Assembly (NCBI GenBank): GCA_030765055.1
Contig: CM060953.1
Span: 195,873,482 to 195,937,481 of the forward strand
Length of the DNA: 64,000 nucleotides
Source of the DNA: Mantis religiosa
Lineage: Eukaryota; Arthropoda; Insecta; Mantodea; Mantidae
Direction: 5' to 3'
Shown here: positions 22,260 through 33,729 of the stretch, piece after piece
Numbering within the stretch: position 1 is the first letter of the stretch
Layout: every line of letters starts with the position of its first letter
The notes under the pieces: generated by a model
What the model was told of the DNA's origin: nothing
The model's database searches: none
What the model saw: only the letters and a program-made list of their open reading frames with translations
Program-made: the position numbers and the translations under genes

Positions 22260-24640
22260 GTTTTCATAAATGTCTATTACTCCATTTCAATGCACTTTAA
22301 TGCACTTTTTATAGAGTCTTTGCCAGTCCCTGAACACATGCTACAGACCATTCTTTGTCAGGTCCTTGAGAATCAACTCACTTTACTTGAGCACTGCTTC
22401 AGAGTTCTCAAATTGAATACCCCTAAACTTTGCCTTTAGTGATGGGAATAAAAAACGTCACAAGGTGTACGATCGGGGCTATAAGGGGGATGTGGCACAT
22501 GGGTAATGTTGAATCGAGCCAGAAACTACATGACATGATTTGTCATTTGAGGCCATGCATTGTCACGTTGAAGTCGTCACGCAGTCCGAGAAAGCTCTGG
22601 TCGTTCCTTTGTTATGTGCCTCCTCAGTGTAGCTAATACTGACGTGTAGTATGCTGCTGTAACAGTAGTGTGAGGGGGAACTGCATGTGACGTGACATCG
22701 TGCATTGTCATGATGAAGTCGTCACCCAGTCCGAGAAAGCTCTGGTCGTTTCTTTGTAATGTGCTACCTCAGTGTAGCCAATACTGACGTGTAGTATGCT
22801 GCTGTAACAGTAGTGTGAGGGGGAACTGCATGTGACGTGAGGTCGTGCATTGTCATGATGAAGTCGTCACCCAGTCCGAGAAAGCTCTGGTCGTTTCTTT
22901 GCAATGTGCTTCCTCAGTGTAGCCAATACTGACGTGTAGTATGCTGCTGTAACAATAGTGTGAGGGGGAACTGCATGTGACGTGACATCGTGCATTGTCA
23001 TGATGAAGTCGTCACCCAGTCCGAGAAAGCTCTGGTCGTTTCTTTGCAATGTGCTTCCTCAGTGTAGCCAATACTGATATGTAGTATGCTGTTGTAACAG
23101 TAGTGTGAGGGGGAACTGCATGTGACGTGAGGTCGTGCATTGTCATGATGAAGTCGTCACCCAGTCCGAGAAAGCTCTGGTCGTTTCTTTGCAATATACT
23201 TCCTCAGAGTAGCCAATACTGACGTGTAGTATGCTGCTGTAACAGTAGTGTGAAGGGGAACTGCATGTGACGTGAGGTCGTGCATTGTCATGATGAAGTC
23301 GTCACCCAGTCCGAGAAAGCTCTGGTCGTTTCTTTGTAATGTGCTTCCTCAGTGTAGCAAATACTGACGTGTAGTATGCTGCTGTAACAATAGTGTGAGG
23401 GGGAACTGCATGTGACGTGAGGTCGTGCATTGTCATGATGAAGTCGTCACCCAGTCCGAGAAAGCTCTGGTCGTTTCTTTGCAATATACTTCCTCAGAGT
23501 AGCCAATACTGACGTGTAGTATGCTGCTGTAACAATAGTGTGAGGGGGAACTGCATGTGACGTGAGGTCGTGCATTGTCATGATGAAGTCGTCACCCAGT
23601 CCGAGAAAGCTCTGGTCGTTTCTTTGTAATGTGCTTCCTCAGTGTAGCAAATACTGACGTGTAGTATGCTGCTGTAACAATAGTGTGAGGGGGAACTGCA
23701 TGTGACGTGAGATCGTGCATTGTCATGATGAAGTCGTCACCCATTCCGAGAAAGCTCTGGTCGTTTCTTTGCTATGTGCTTCCTCAGTGTAGTTAATACT
23801 GACGTGTAGTATGCTGCTGTAACAGTAGTGTGAGGGGAACTGCATGTGACGTGAGGTCGTGCATTGTCATGATGAAGTCGTCACCCAGTCCGAGAAAGCT
23901 CTGGTCGTTTCTTTGTAATGTGCTTCCTCAGTGTAGCCAATACTGACGTGTAGTATGCTGCTGTAACAGTAGTGTGAGGGGGAACTGCATGTGACGTGAG
24001 GTCGTGCATTGTCATGATGAAGTCGTCACCCAGTCCGAGAAAGCTCTGGTCGTTTCTTTGTAATGTGCTTCCTCAGTGTAGCCAATACTGACGTGTAGTA
24101 TGCTGCTGTAACAGTAGTGTGAGGAGGAACTGCATGTGACGTGAGATCGTGCATTGTCATGATGAAGTCGTCACCCAGTCCGAGAAAGCTCTGGTCTTTT
24201 CTTTGTAATGTGCTACCTCAGTGTAGCCAATACTGACGTGTAGTATGCTGCTGTAACAGTAGTGTGAGGGGGAACTGCATGTGACGTGAGGTCGTACATT
24301 GTCATGAAGAAGTCGTCACACAGTCCGAGAAAGCTTTGGTCGTTTCTTTGTAATGTGCTTCCTCAGTGTAGCCAATACTGACGTGTAGTATGCTGCTGTA
24401 ACAGTAGTGTGAGGGGAACTGTATGCTGTATCACAGTGAAAAAAATATGAATACCATCACTTTCTCTGCACATGGAACTATTTCTGCTTTTTTGGTGTTG
24501 GAGAACCTGGCGATTTCCACACTGTACTCGCTTGTTTTCCTTCAGGATCAGAGTGATGCAGCCTGAGTCATCACTGGTGATAGCTGATTTCAAAACCGCA
24601 TTCTCTCCATCAGCAAAGAGACGTGTCACTCCGTTGTGTG
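22260..24640 (-). mobile_element. mariner copy carrying an internal 145-bp tandem expansion
   Basis: On the minus strand, about 24600-24430 encodes a degraded first catalytic block (SAITSDDSGCITL, then VQCGN) leading to VPLTLLLQQHTT. After the array, 22510-22430 encodes VPHPPYSPDRTPCDVFY, the third catalytic region, followed by a degraded C-terminus to about 22280 (SIKSALKCIEME). The element is therefore one mariner transposase in the normal order, interrupted only by the tandem expansion. Terminal repeats were not located with confidence. It is a different subfamily from M1-M5 and from the 49.7-kb element. Non-functional. Confidence 0.8.
22540..24420 (-). repeat. Tandem array, about 13 units of 145 bp, derived from mariner transposase coding sequence
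   Basis: Each minus-strand unit encodes VPPHTIVTAAYYTSVLATLR, then KHIAKKRPELSRTG, and in the next frame HHDNARPHVT, the block holding the second catalytic Asp. The unit length is 145 bp (60-codon frames recur at 22867-23049, 23012-23194 and 23302-23484), which is not a multiple of three, so the frame shifts in every unit. Units differ at few positions (for example GCAATGTGCTT or GTAATGTGCTT). Confidence 0.93.
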
Positions 24641-25550
24641 TTATGCGAAATGCATATAGCGTCTACAAAACAGAGCATTACTACCAACCTACCAATGCGA
24701 GAGTGCTGCCACCTACGGACATTATGCACAAAAATATGCTATTTTCAGTTATTTATGTTACAGATAATAAACAGTCTGACTTAGTTGAACAGCCCTCTTA
24801 TGTACATTTAATTTGTCATTAAGATATCTTAATAAATAGACTGTAGACAACAATACATACAAAAGCTGTCTACACATACATTGTAGGTATAATTCTTCTA
24901 TCTTAAACTACAATGAAAATATGAAAGTAAGGGTAAAGGAGATATAGAACTTAGGAATCCATTTTTGTTATCAGCTTTCGAAGGAAAGGAGTTTAAGACA
25001 CCATTAACTATAGACTGGAAGAAGCTCTCAAGGCCAAAGGAAGGGAAAGGATTTTGAAAGGATAGTTTTGGTCAGGAAAAGCAGATAGTAGTCCTGGCAT
25101 TGGAGTTCTATTACAAACATTCACCAAGAAGCGAAAGGTATACGGTATTGGAAATTTAAACCGCTTTGTCTTCGTGTACAGTCGAGCGGACGATGCTTTT
25201 GGTTTAATTTACTATTTTTATTTTCTCTGTGACATATATTAAGTTCAGTATCTTCTAACAATGTGACATAAAGTTAAACGAAAAAAGTATGCTTTACATA
25301 AAACATTTTTCAAACTTTTTATTTTATTAGAAATAAGTGTTTGCTAAGAAGGCATTTGGGTATTCAAGAGACCCCAGAACATAATTGACACGGCGGCGGT
25401 GTTTGCCTGCAGTGGCGAAAGAAAGAAGACGCTACTTCAGTTTAATTTCTACTTCTAAGTTAAACATTTTACAGGCAGATAGATTAAAACAGAGGAAGAC
25501 AGCTTCGAGAGCTGACGTAGTTCAGCCGGGAGCAAGACCTGCAGTGCATG
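24641..25550. other. Unassigned stretch
   Basis: Mostly AT-rich. Frames such as 25385-25672 show no recognisable domain. Confidence 0.4.
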
Positions 25551-25592
25551 TGACGTCAGGCAATAGCCGTGTAGTACCAAGTTCCTATATAA
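25551..25592 (+). promoter_or_regulatory. Candidate core promoter: CRE-like site plus TATA box
   Basis: A perfect TGACGTCA palindrome (25551-25558) is followed 28 bases later by TATATAA (25586-25592). The spacing of such elements is typical of Pol II promoters, but no clear gene follows: the next recognisable sequence is a 5'-truncated LINE. A partner site TGACGTCA also occurs near 27810 and ATGACGTCA-like words near 27755. It could belong to a lost gene or to a retroelement. Confidence 0.3.
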
Positions 25593-25739
25593 ATGGCGCT
25601 GTGAATACAAAATCTGAGGTTTCTGTCAGGTGTAGCACACTCGTGACAACAATGTACCTGCCACGTACCTAATGGAACTGTTAAATTTAGATTTCCGAGG
25701 ATGTATTCACTTACCGCATGAACATTGTGTTTGTTTGGC

Positions 25740-27117
25740 TCGACATAGGAGTTGATAAACTCCCTTATGCTGCCTTCAAAGCACTACCACAATCTTGGAT
25801 TCATCTACTAGTGCACCTCTTCAACAGTTTGCTGTTACTGGCCTACTTCCCAAAGGCATGGAAACCTGCAAGAATCATTACTCTACCTAAGCCAGGGAAA
25901 AACCCAAAAGACCTAAACAGTCATAGGCCTATTAGTCTCCTTTCGTCTATCAGCAAGCTCTTCGAGTAGGTGGTACAGCAGCGTCTCCAATGCATTCTGG
26001 ACGAACATCAGGTGCTACGCCCTGAGCAGTTTGGTTTTCGGAGAAAACACTCTACTACTCACCAGGTCCTTCGTCTGGTGGATGAAGTGGTTAAAGGCTT
26101 TAACAACCGGCACTTTATCGCAGCGCTCTTTCTTGACATCTCCCGAGCCTTCGACTCTGTCTGGCACGAAGGCCTACTTCATCGCCTCATCCAATACAAC
26201 ATCCCATCTTACCTTGTACACCTCATACATCATTACCTACAAAACCGATCCTTTGTTGTCATGAAGGATGACATCCTGTCACAGCCCTATACCATAAATG
26301 CAGGTGTACCACAAGATAGTGTCCTTGGGCCCCTGCTTTTCCTGGCTTACATAAATACCCTTCCAACCCTAAGAGGCTGCAACCTGTACCTGTTTTCCGA
26401 CGATACCGCTATAACAACTGCGTCCAAACGGCATGAAATTGCTGTGCAAAGAGTACAAACCTTTGCTAACATGTTGTACGTCTGGTTTGCGACCTGGCGG
26501 TTAAAGCTAAATGCCACAAAATCTCAGGCAATCACTTTCACGAGACGAGAGCTGCAGGACGTACCCAACCTAAGAATAGGTGGTACAGAAATACCATGGT
26601 CAACACAGGCAACATACTTAGGAGTGTTCCTAGATATGCGCATCATATGGAAGGACCATATAGCAACGGTGGCTAACAAAGTTAGCAAAAGGATGGCCAT
26701 GTTATATCCACTATATAACCGGAAGTCGCCAATGGCTCCCCGCAACAAGTTCCTGCTCTACAAGCAGGTATTGAGGCCGGCAATGACATATGCCTGCCAG
26801 GTCTGGGGTGGAGCAGCCAAAACCCACCTCTCCAAACTCCAAGTCCTCCAAAATCGCTTCCTTCGGACTGCAGTTGCAGCTGAATGGTACATCCCAAATT
26901 AGAATATCCATCTAGACCTATCCTTTCCAAAAGTTTTCGATTACATCCTACAACTGTCCCACTCTTTCTACCCAAAATTACCAACCAGTTTCTACAGCCT
27001 CATCCGAGGACTTAGAGAGTACGACCTAAACCCTGGAGAGTCATACAAGAGGCCAAGACTTGTCCTAGGACCTCCTAAATACCGAATACCTCTTCAACAA
27101 TTATTCAATCCCTGACT
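25740..27117 (+). pseudogene. Jockey-like non-LTR retrotransposon, 5'-truncated RT
   Basis: Starts in the RT fingers at GVDKLPYAAFKALP (about 25750). It continues through PARIITLPKPGKNPKDLNSH and RPISLLSSISKLFE to a TAG stop (25967-25969), then QFGFRRKHSTTHQ, motif A (FLDISRAFDSVWH), motif B and the catalytic region, and the thumb. The main uninterrupted frame is 310 codons (25970-26902), followed by a stop and about 70 further in-frame codons to 27114. Two key positions look wrong: motif B reads GVPQDS instead of the usual GVPQGS, and the catalytic box reads FSDD instead of F/YADD. No endonuclease domain is present. It is unrelated at copy level to the 6-7 kb fragment. Confidence 0.92.
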
Positions 27118-28332
27118 GTTTATCACCTATCCGAAATTAAATAACCACCAACACACCATAATTTCTTACAAACCCTCTTAATGCCAGTAAGGGACCTAGT
27201 CCCGGTATGGCACAAGTCGAAGGACCCTCCTTTGCGGTGGAGGATTCCCTTCAACGACACCTCTGTGCTGTGTGCATATGAGTGCGAACAATTTTCTTTC
27301 TGTTATGAAATTAGCAAAGTCCAAACCTCGAAGTATCCCGTCGGGTCACAATCTAACATGCAGCCTTCGATTACAGATTTCTCAGATATTACGTAATGAC
27401 ACTGATAAACTAGTTAAAGAAACGAAACAGAAAGTGTCGGGAAATGTGCACGTAGTTTTGTTCCGAATGGGTGTCGTCTAATTTGCAGAGAAAATTACTT
27501 TATGTTTTATTTTATTTACTTTATGACATGCCTGACGAGTTGAAGTTTTATATATTTTCTCGTAGCACAGAGCCAAAATGTAATTGTTTATAAACTGTGA
27601 CCAATTGTATAATTAAAAGAGTCAGCATTAATATTACAACACTGAAAATGTAAGTTGTACATATTATTACCTGATACGTCTCCTCTCCTTCCTACGCTGT
27701 CGGAACCCCAACTCATCAAACTGTTTCCTTCTTGGGCAGCAGAAAGCATCGCGGTGACGTCATGCTAACTTCCCTTTCGTTCGGGAGCATATTTGGCGGT
27801 TAGAACTGAAGAAGCTGACGTCACACCACCACTATCTCTCTTCCCCTGGATTAAACATGAACAAGAAACATTTCTCTTTAATCTTCTCCAAGTTTATTTT
27901 AACTCCTTGGTGATTAAACCAATAATTAAAAGTAATTTAAGTTTTGCATTAATAGTTAATTGATATTTCTTCTTGCACTACTGTCTGTTTCCACATCAGG
28001 GAATCAGGACACTACAATACTCAAATATTTAATACGAAATAAGTATATATCATGCATTACGATACAAAAATCTTTTTAACCAACAGACAATGTACTTATA
28101 ACTGTTTTGAATTTGACAAACCTATTTTAACCAGTTTCGACTTCCATACGTTAAAGTGACCATTGCTTTTTAAATTAATATGTGAATTTTAGTTTTATTT
28201 AACAGAGTGGGGTAACACCGATGGCTCCGAGGGTTATATTTGGGAGCTCCGGTTTTGAATTCTCTTTAAAATGGAAAGGTTGGCCTAGTTGGTTTTTTCC
28301 AAGTTAGGTTGTAATTCAATCAGCTTAGGACT
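27118..28332. other. Unassigned stretch downstream of LINE
   Basis: The LINE 3' end is not sharply visible. An open frame at 27181-27396 shows no domain I recognise. TGACGTCA-type sites occur at about 27755 and 27813. No array was seen. Confidence 0.4.
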
Positions 28333-29578
28333 AAAGAATGATCATAATTTTTATGGTCATAATTTTTCGCACTAAAATTCTAATTAATTAGAGCCAACTG
28401 AAAAATTCAATGCCATGGCTGGCATTTGAACCACGGATCTCCTGGCTTCCGTCCAGTCGCTCTAACCCCTTGAGCCACCATGGTCAACGTGCCGTCCTGA
28501 TACTAAATTCTCCAATTGACACAGTATATTTCTCGGTAGACCACTTAGGATTCTCATATTTGAGACAACCACTTGTGGGGACTTACTATTGTAAGTACTT
28601 AATTACCAGGATTTTATCGCTGATTATTTTTAATGTAAATTTATATTGAGGAATTAATCCTTAAATAATTAATCCTTTTAAATACATTACTCCGGCATAT
28701 GGGTGATTTCTGATTAATAAGAGCCAACTGAAAAATTCAATGCCATGGCAATATTCTGTTAGCTTAATGTGTAACAAACACGCCGTAGTAGTTTCATTGT
28801 TCGTACTCCTGGTTCCCGCCTGTGAGAACCAGGCAAGTTCAGACATGTTTAGTATCGCCTATCGCTGCAATGGAGGTAACACGCGAGGAACAATATACGG
28901 CTTTGTAATTTTACTTTCGTCTCAACAAATCTTCAGTTGAGGCCTATACAATGTTACAGGAGGCCTATGGAGAGTCTGTTCTTCCCTACAGCATAGCACG
29001 AAGGTGGTTTAAAATGTTTAAAGAGGGGAGACAATCAATTTCAAAGGAAGGTGCTCCAGTTACTGCTCTTACGGAAGAAAACATCAACACTGCTGCTGCC
29101 ATTGTGAGAGGGGATCGATGAATTATCTTAAGTTCACTTTCTGAAATACTGAACATTTCATTGGGTGCCACGTTTCCGTGAAGCAGGCTGGATGCTGCAC
29201 TACGATAATGCGCTGCCGCATATTGTCAATGTTGTTGCTGAATATCTTGCAAAAATCAACGTGAAGTACATCTCTCACCCTTCCTATAGTCCGGATTTAG
29301 CCCCATGTGACATTTTTTCTATTCCCTAACTTGAAGAAACGCCTTCGTGGGAGGCATTATCCATCATCAGAAGCAGGTGAAGGTGAAGGCCGCGTAGGCG
29401 ATTTTGAAGGATCTCTCAAAAATGGTTTCCAGCATGTCTTTGAAGACTGGCAGAAACGCTGGGATAAGTGCATCGCATTCAGGGGAGACTATTTTTAGAA
29501 GGACCATCAAAATTATGAGAATGAGTAAAGGTATGTTGTCAAAATAAATTGTGATCATTCTTTATTGAACAGCCCTCG
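28333..29578 (+). mobile_element. mariner copy M5, retaining the N-terminal half, split by an insertion
   Basis: A partial 5' end lies at 28333 (AAAGAATGATCATAATT) and the 3' terminal repeat at 29547-29578, followed by TA. After the interruption at 28386-28748 the copy continues through the same leader as M1-M4. From the ATG at 28868 it encodes the N-terminal HTH domain (AYTMLQEAYGESVLPYSIAR, then WFKMFKEGRQSISKEGAP, to about 29165) with two stop codons. It then jumps directly to the region encoding FREAGWMLHYDNAL and onward, so the segment holding the first catalytic Asp is deleted. Its deletion is complementary to that of M1-M4. Inactive. Confidence 0.88.
28386..28748 (-). mobile_element. 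tRNA-like hairpin element inserted in mariner M5
   Basis: The minus-strand tRNA-like module is at 28485-28412 with acceptor GCCATGG retained on one side, between inverted repeats AGAGCCAACTGAAAAATTCA (28390) and AAATTCTCCAATTGACAC (28505-28522). Body sequence related to one 91-bp unit follows (28530-28610: CCACTTAGGATTCTCATATT, GACTTACTATTGTAAGTACT). The word AAGAGCCAACTGAAAAATTC with CAATGCCATGG appears again at 28718-28748 in direct orientation at the far junction, so the insertion is bounded by a direct repeat of its own end. Confidence 0.78.
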
Positions 29579-30350
29579 TACTGCCGAGAAATTTTCTTCC
29601 TTGTTTCATTTTGGAGATGTTTGGGCTGGAAACGTAAAGTACCCCGCTCGCCAGTTCCTGCGGTCGCCAGATCTGATTGCGTTTCTCCGCGTCCATTCTC
29701 TAAACTTTTATTTTTCAGTATCCTTATTTTTACACTACACTGAAAGCAAAAGTAATGGAAATATGGGCAGCGATTAGTGCGACTAGAGTGCTCCAAGGTG
29801 TGCACCTGTTTGGAAACACTATGAAACTCAAGTAATAGACAATACAAATAATAATTTAAGTTCGGTTAATTTTAGCGCAACCCATGTGTGCACGAAATAA
29901 TATTCTATAATTTCTATCTCCTTTCACGTGGAACAGCTCACCACGTGAGTGTAGTCTAAGTAATTAAAATTCCTATGTACGCTATGCATTTGTTATTAAA
30001 GCGCTTTCCTAAAAGCCATTACTTGCCAAGTTAAACACCCACCGTTAGTTTATTGTTTGCTATTACAACATTCTTATTGCTTAAAGCACATGCGTGGTTA
30101 CCGCCTTATCCAACACAAGATCAGCTACAGAGCGTGACCTTACCGTACACTTTACCGCAATATCAGCTCTCGATCTGCCTAGAGCATATCGGAAACTGGC
30201 CACAGCTAACTCGAGACTGCTGGATACAAAAGTGTCTGACCTTCTAGCGCCATTCATTTCAATTTCTCTACTGACTCTTAGACAAAAGAGTACTTCTGTA
30301 TCAAATTCCTATATTCTTGAACAAAGAGAACCCCGGAAAATATGTATAAG
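29579..30350. other. Unassigned stretch
   Basis: No recognised domain, array or element terminus. Confidence 0.4.
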
Positions 30351-30418
30351 TCTTGGTAGCTCAACACGCACTGACTTATAGATCGTGAGGTCACGTGATC
30401 GAACCCGACTTCTAAGAG
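30351..30418 (+). repeat. tRNA-like sequence, possible SINE head
   Basis: GGTAGCTCAACACGCACTGA is A-box-like and GTGATCGAACCCGAC is B-box-like at plausible spacing. No complete cloverleaf was established, so this is most likely a tRNA-derived SINE head of a third type rather than a gene. Confidence 0.35.
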
Positions 30419-30859
30419 TCCTAAAAGCGACAACTCCATATCAGTAGATCTGCTGGTATGTGGAAGAACTTCCGCAGGATGAAATTCCGAAATACTGGTG
30501 GTGCCGATATGACCCCGCTTGAATCAACCTACTCTTTTAGGTAAGATTTAGACTATCTCTTTCAGTAAAGTACTGCAAACGCTATTCAGATCATGCAAAT
30601 ATCTTACGCGTGCTATTTTAATCAAACTGATAAAGACGATTTTTTGGAAAATTAAAAATTATGAAAATAAATTCATGTAAAGAGTACTTTGGGGTGGGGA
30701 GATATTCCCGAAATTCTTTGCGATATTTTGCCAAAGTGCCAATGTTTTCCTCAGTAAATTTAACTCTTGGTTTTGTTTCACGAAATTTGTAGCTTACAAA
30801 AACTCAATCCCTTTAATGCAAATTACATTATATATTTCTTCTTTAAATTAGCATCGTGC
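30419..30859. other. Unassigned AT-rich stretch
   Basis: Nothing recognised between the tRNA-like sequence and the next 108-bp array. Confidence 0.4.
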
Positions 30860-31394
30860 AACTTAAATCATATCGGACGATATATTTAATGATGTTTAAA
30901 TGAGTACAGGTTACATAGAGCTTAGAGTGACCAGACATTCATCTTTCAGGATAAGAGAAAACCTCCAACGTTAAGTCATATCGGACGATGAAAGAAATGC
31001 TGTTCAAATGAGTACAGAGTACATAGAGCTTAGAGTTACCAGACATTCATCTTTCAGGATAAGAGAAAACCTCCAACGTTAAGTCATATCGGACGATGAA
31101 TGAAATGCTGTTCAAATGAGTACAGAGTACATAGAGCTTAGAGTTACCAGACATTCATCTTTCAGGATAAGAGAAAACCTCCAACGTTAAGTCATATCGG
31201 ACGATGAATGAAATGATGTTCAAATGAGTACAGAGTACATAGAGCTTAGAGTAACCAGACATTCATTTTTCAGGATAAGAGAAAACCTTCAACGTTAAGT
31301 CATATCGGACGATGTATGAAATGATGTTCAAATGAGTACAGAGTACATAGAGCTTAGAGTTACCAGACATTCATCTTTCAGGATAAGAAACACA
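30860..31394 (-). repeat. Tandem array, about 5 units of 108 bp
   Basis: Same unit and same orientation as 18134-19095 (CAACGTTAAGTCATATCGGA, CCAGACATTCATCTTTCAGG). Most units here read GTACAGAGTACATAGAGC, where the 18-kb array reads GTACAGGGTACATAGAGC, so this locus has its own variant. Confidence 0.94.
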
Positions 31395-31490
31395 ACCTTA
31401 TCCAAACTCGCGCTGACCGACATTAAACCCAGACCTCTTGAACATGAGGGAGACACGCTATTATCTACGCCTCAAAGGCGGGCAATATTA
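31395..31490 (-). repeat. tRNA-like head of the 108-bp array element
   Basis: On the minus strand GCCTTTGAGGCGTAGATAAT, then AGCGTGTCTCCCTCATGTTC and GGTCTGGGTTTAATGTCGG, aligns with the heads at 19.1 kb and 0.64 kb. It sits directly upstream, in element sense, of the 108-bp units. Confidence 0.55.
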
Positions 31491-32182
31491 ATGTTTTCCA
31501 TGAAGAACAGAAGATTCCAATAAGGCGCCGAGCTCAAGTGGACTGTGAAATGGGCCTTAGTTACGTAAAAGTCCATCCATTTTGGAACTGGTTTATTTTA
31601 TTGTCCTTAAAACGTAAATGGGATGACGAAAGTTTTCAAGCAATTAGGTACTAACCGTTAGCCAATGAATGACTAGGTAGAAAGCAAGTTCATGCTTGGA
31701 TGCATATGATGATGTCCGGGGCGGCCAGTGTAACGTTCGTTTCGTTCAACCACTGAAAGAAAATTTATTGTTGTCATCATTCAACAGAATATGTGTGTAA
31801 TTATTAACCTTTTTTCTTAAAAAAAAATACAGTAAACCTCGTTTACCAGGAACAACTGGGACGAGGACAGATGCGAGTAAAAGAAAATCCGGGTGTCCTG
31901 AGAATGACGGAAAAATGATTAAAGTCCTGTACAGCATCAGCGAAATATTTAACTGAGTTTATAAATTACTATCGACACATTTTACCTAAAAACGCATACA
32001 CTGGATATACTGTAATGGTCTATGTATTTGTACTGTACTACAAAGTGGTCGGTAGTGAAAGAGACAGTGATCTTCTACTGTCTCAGTTTAGTGTATCGCT
32101 TAGCTCACATCCACTTTGACATTAGACGTTCATTTGTCGTGATTCTTGAAATGAAGCACCAATTTCTCTATGTTTGCTACTA

Positions 32183-33705
32183 CAGTGCGATCCACATAAA
32201 CCTGAACCATTTCAATAGATCATAATTTCCCTTTGAAATCTCGTAGAATGTAGAAATTTGTTTAATGATCCCAGTGGCTCTAGGAGAATTGTCAACACTG
32301 ACAATTGTTGACAGTTGACAGTCTCAAATGTGCATTCATAACAGCAGCTCACTACGAGAGCGTGTTTACATTTTTAAAACATATTGGAAGACAAATTCCT
32401 TGGTAACAACACAACGGGAATTTCGAAATGTTCCGTAAAAGACAACAATGTTATCGCTCGTAAGAAAGTTAAAGACAACTTGTATACTCATTAGTGAGAG
32501 TGGAAAACATAGACCGTCATCTGTTACAGATGTTCGCAGAAGGCTATTGAATTCTCCAAACAAATCGTTACGTCGATTAAGCCAGGAATCAGGGTATTCA
32601 TATGGAACATGTCAAAGAGCTACGACCTTACAGAGTGCATATGGTGTAACAACTGAAAGAAACAGATTATGATAAACGAATCAGTTACTGTCGATGGTTT
32701 CAGGGTACTCTTATTCCACGCCCAGATATTCTCTCCATAACGTGATTTACAGATGAGACATGGTTTCATCTGTCAGGCGACATAAACACACAGAACACCA
32801 GATATTGGGCTTCTATAAACCCCCAAGTGATACACGAAACTCCACTGCATGATGGTGTGCGATGTCAGTTTCCAGGATCGTTGGTCCCATTTTCTTTGAT
32901 ACGACTATAGACACTGAAGTTTATATGAGTATCTTCAAGACATTTGTGGAGCAGCTGATTGATATAGAATTGAGAGAAGGTTATTTCCAGCAAGATGCAG
33001 CAACGTGCCAGATATCTAATGACACTACGAACTTGTAACCAGTTTCTTTGATAATCGAATAATGTCGAAAGGTCTGTGGCCTTCCAGATTCCCTGACCTA
33101 ACCTCACCTGATTTTTTTCTTCTGGAGTTATCTAAAAAATGGAGTGTACGAGGATAGACCACGGACATTTGATGTTCTCAAGGAATCCATTCGAACCGAA
33201 ACAAGTAACATTGGCGAGGATACTCTCCGTAAAACTTGAGAGAATATGGTGAGATGAGTACAAACATGTATAGATGCTGGTGGAGGACACTTCCAGCATT
33301 TTCTCTGAGATGTAAATAGTGTAATGTAATCTCCCAATTGTGTATAATATTCTCTCAAAGTTACACGTGTGTCCTATTATTAACAAATGTAGGCTTTCAC
33401 GGCCGGCGTCTTGTTCAGTAGAAGATTCTGAGCTGTAAGGCCGTGCTGCACTGGGTTTCATATCTCTCCCAGACGTTTCGCTTACAGCTGCGGCAAGCAT
33501 CATCGGAGGCGTAGAATAGTCCTCTTTGTACTCTTCGTAGTTATTGACTATAGTCAGGACTGCTTGCCGCAGTTGTAAGCGAAACGTCTGGGAGAGATAT
33601 GAAACCCAGTGGACCCGGCCTTATAGTTCGGAATCTTCTACTGTCGTATTACTGGCTCAAAATTTATGGCCTGTTGAAATGGTTCAGATTTATATGGATC
33701 GCACT
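32183..33705 (+). mobile_element. IS630/Tc1-type element copy, fullest in the window (D2)
   Basis: It begins CAGTGCGATCCACATAAACC after TA and ends TATATGGATCGCAC before TA. The plus strand encodes decayed transposase: an HTH-linker block (SGKHRPSSVTDVRRRLLNS, then LRRLSQESGYSYGTCQRATT, 32490-32640), a degraded first catalytic region near 32745-32780 (FTDETWFHLSG in frame) and the segment before the third catalytic residue. A C-terminal region (about 33080-33310) aligns with D1 and D3. Stops and frameshifts are frequent. It inserted into the Tigger copy and was itself later invaded at about 33380-33645. Confidence 0.85.
33396..33641. mobile_element. Foldback insertion inside D2
   Basis: Two arms of about 82 bp, 33418-33499 and 33561-33641, are near-perfect reverse complements (arm core ATATCTCTCCCAGACGTTTC) around a 60-bp loop. 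The insertion (about 33378-33647) splits the D2 terminal word CCTATTATTGG, and TATTA-type words on both sides suggest a short target duplication. No coding content, so it is mobilised in trans if at all. Confidence 0.8.
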
Positions 33706-33729
33706 ATTCTTGTGTGTAGGTCGTGGCTA

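Noticed and set aside
25385..25672. 95-codon frame upstream of the LINE as LINE ORF1 or a host exon
   Set aside because: No zinc knuckle or other ORF1 hallmark and no continuity with the RT frame; left unassigned.
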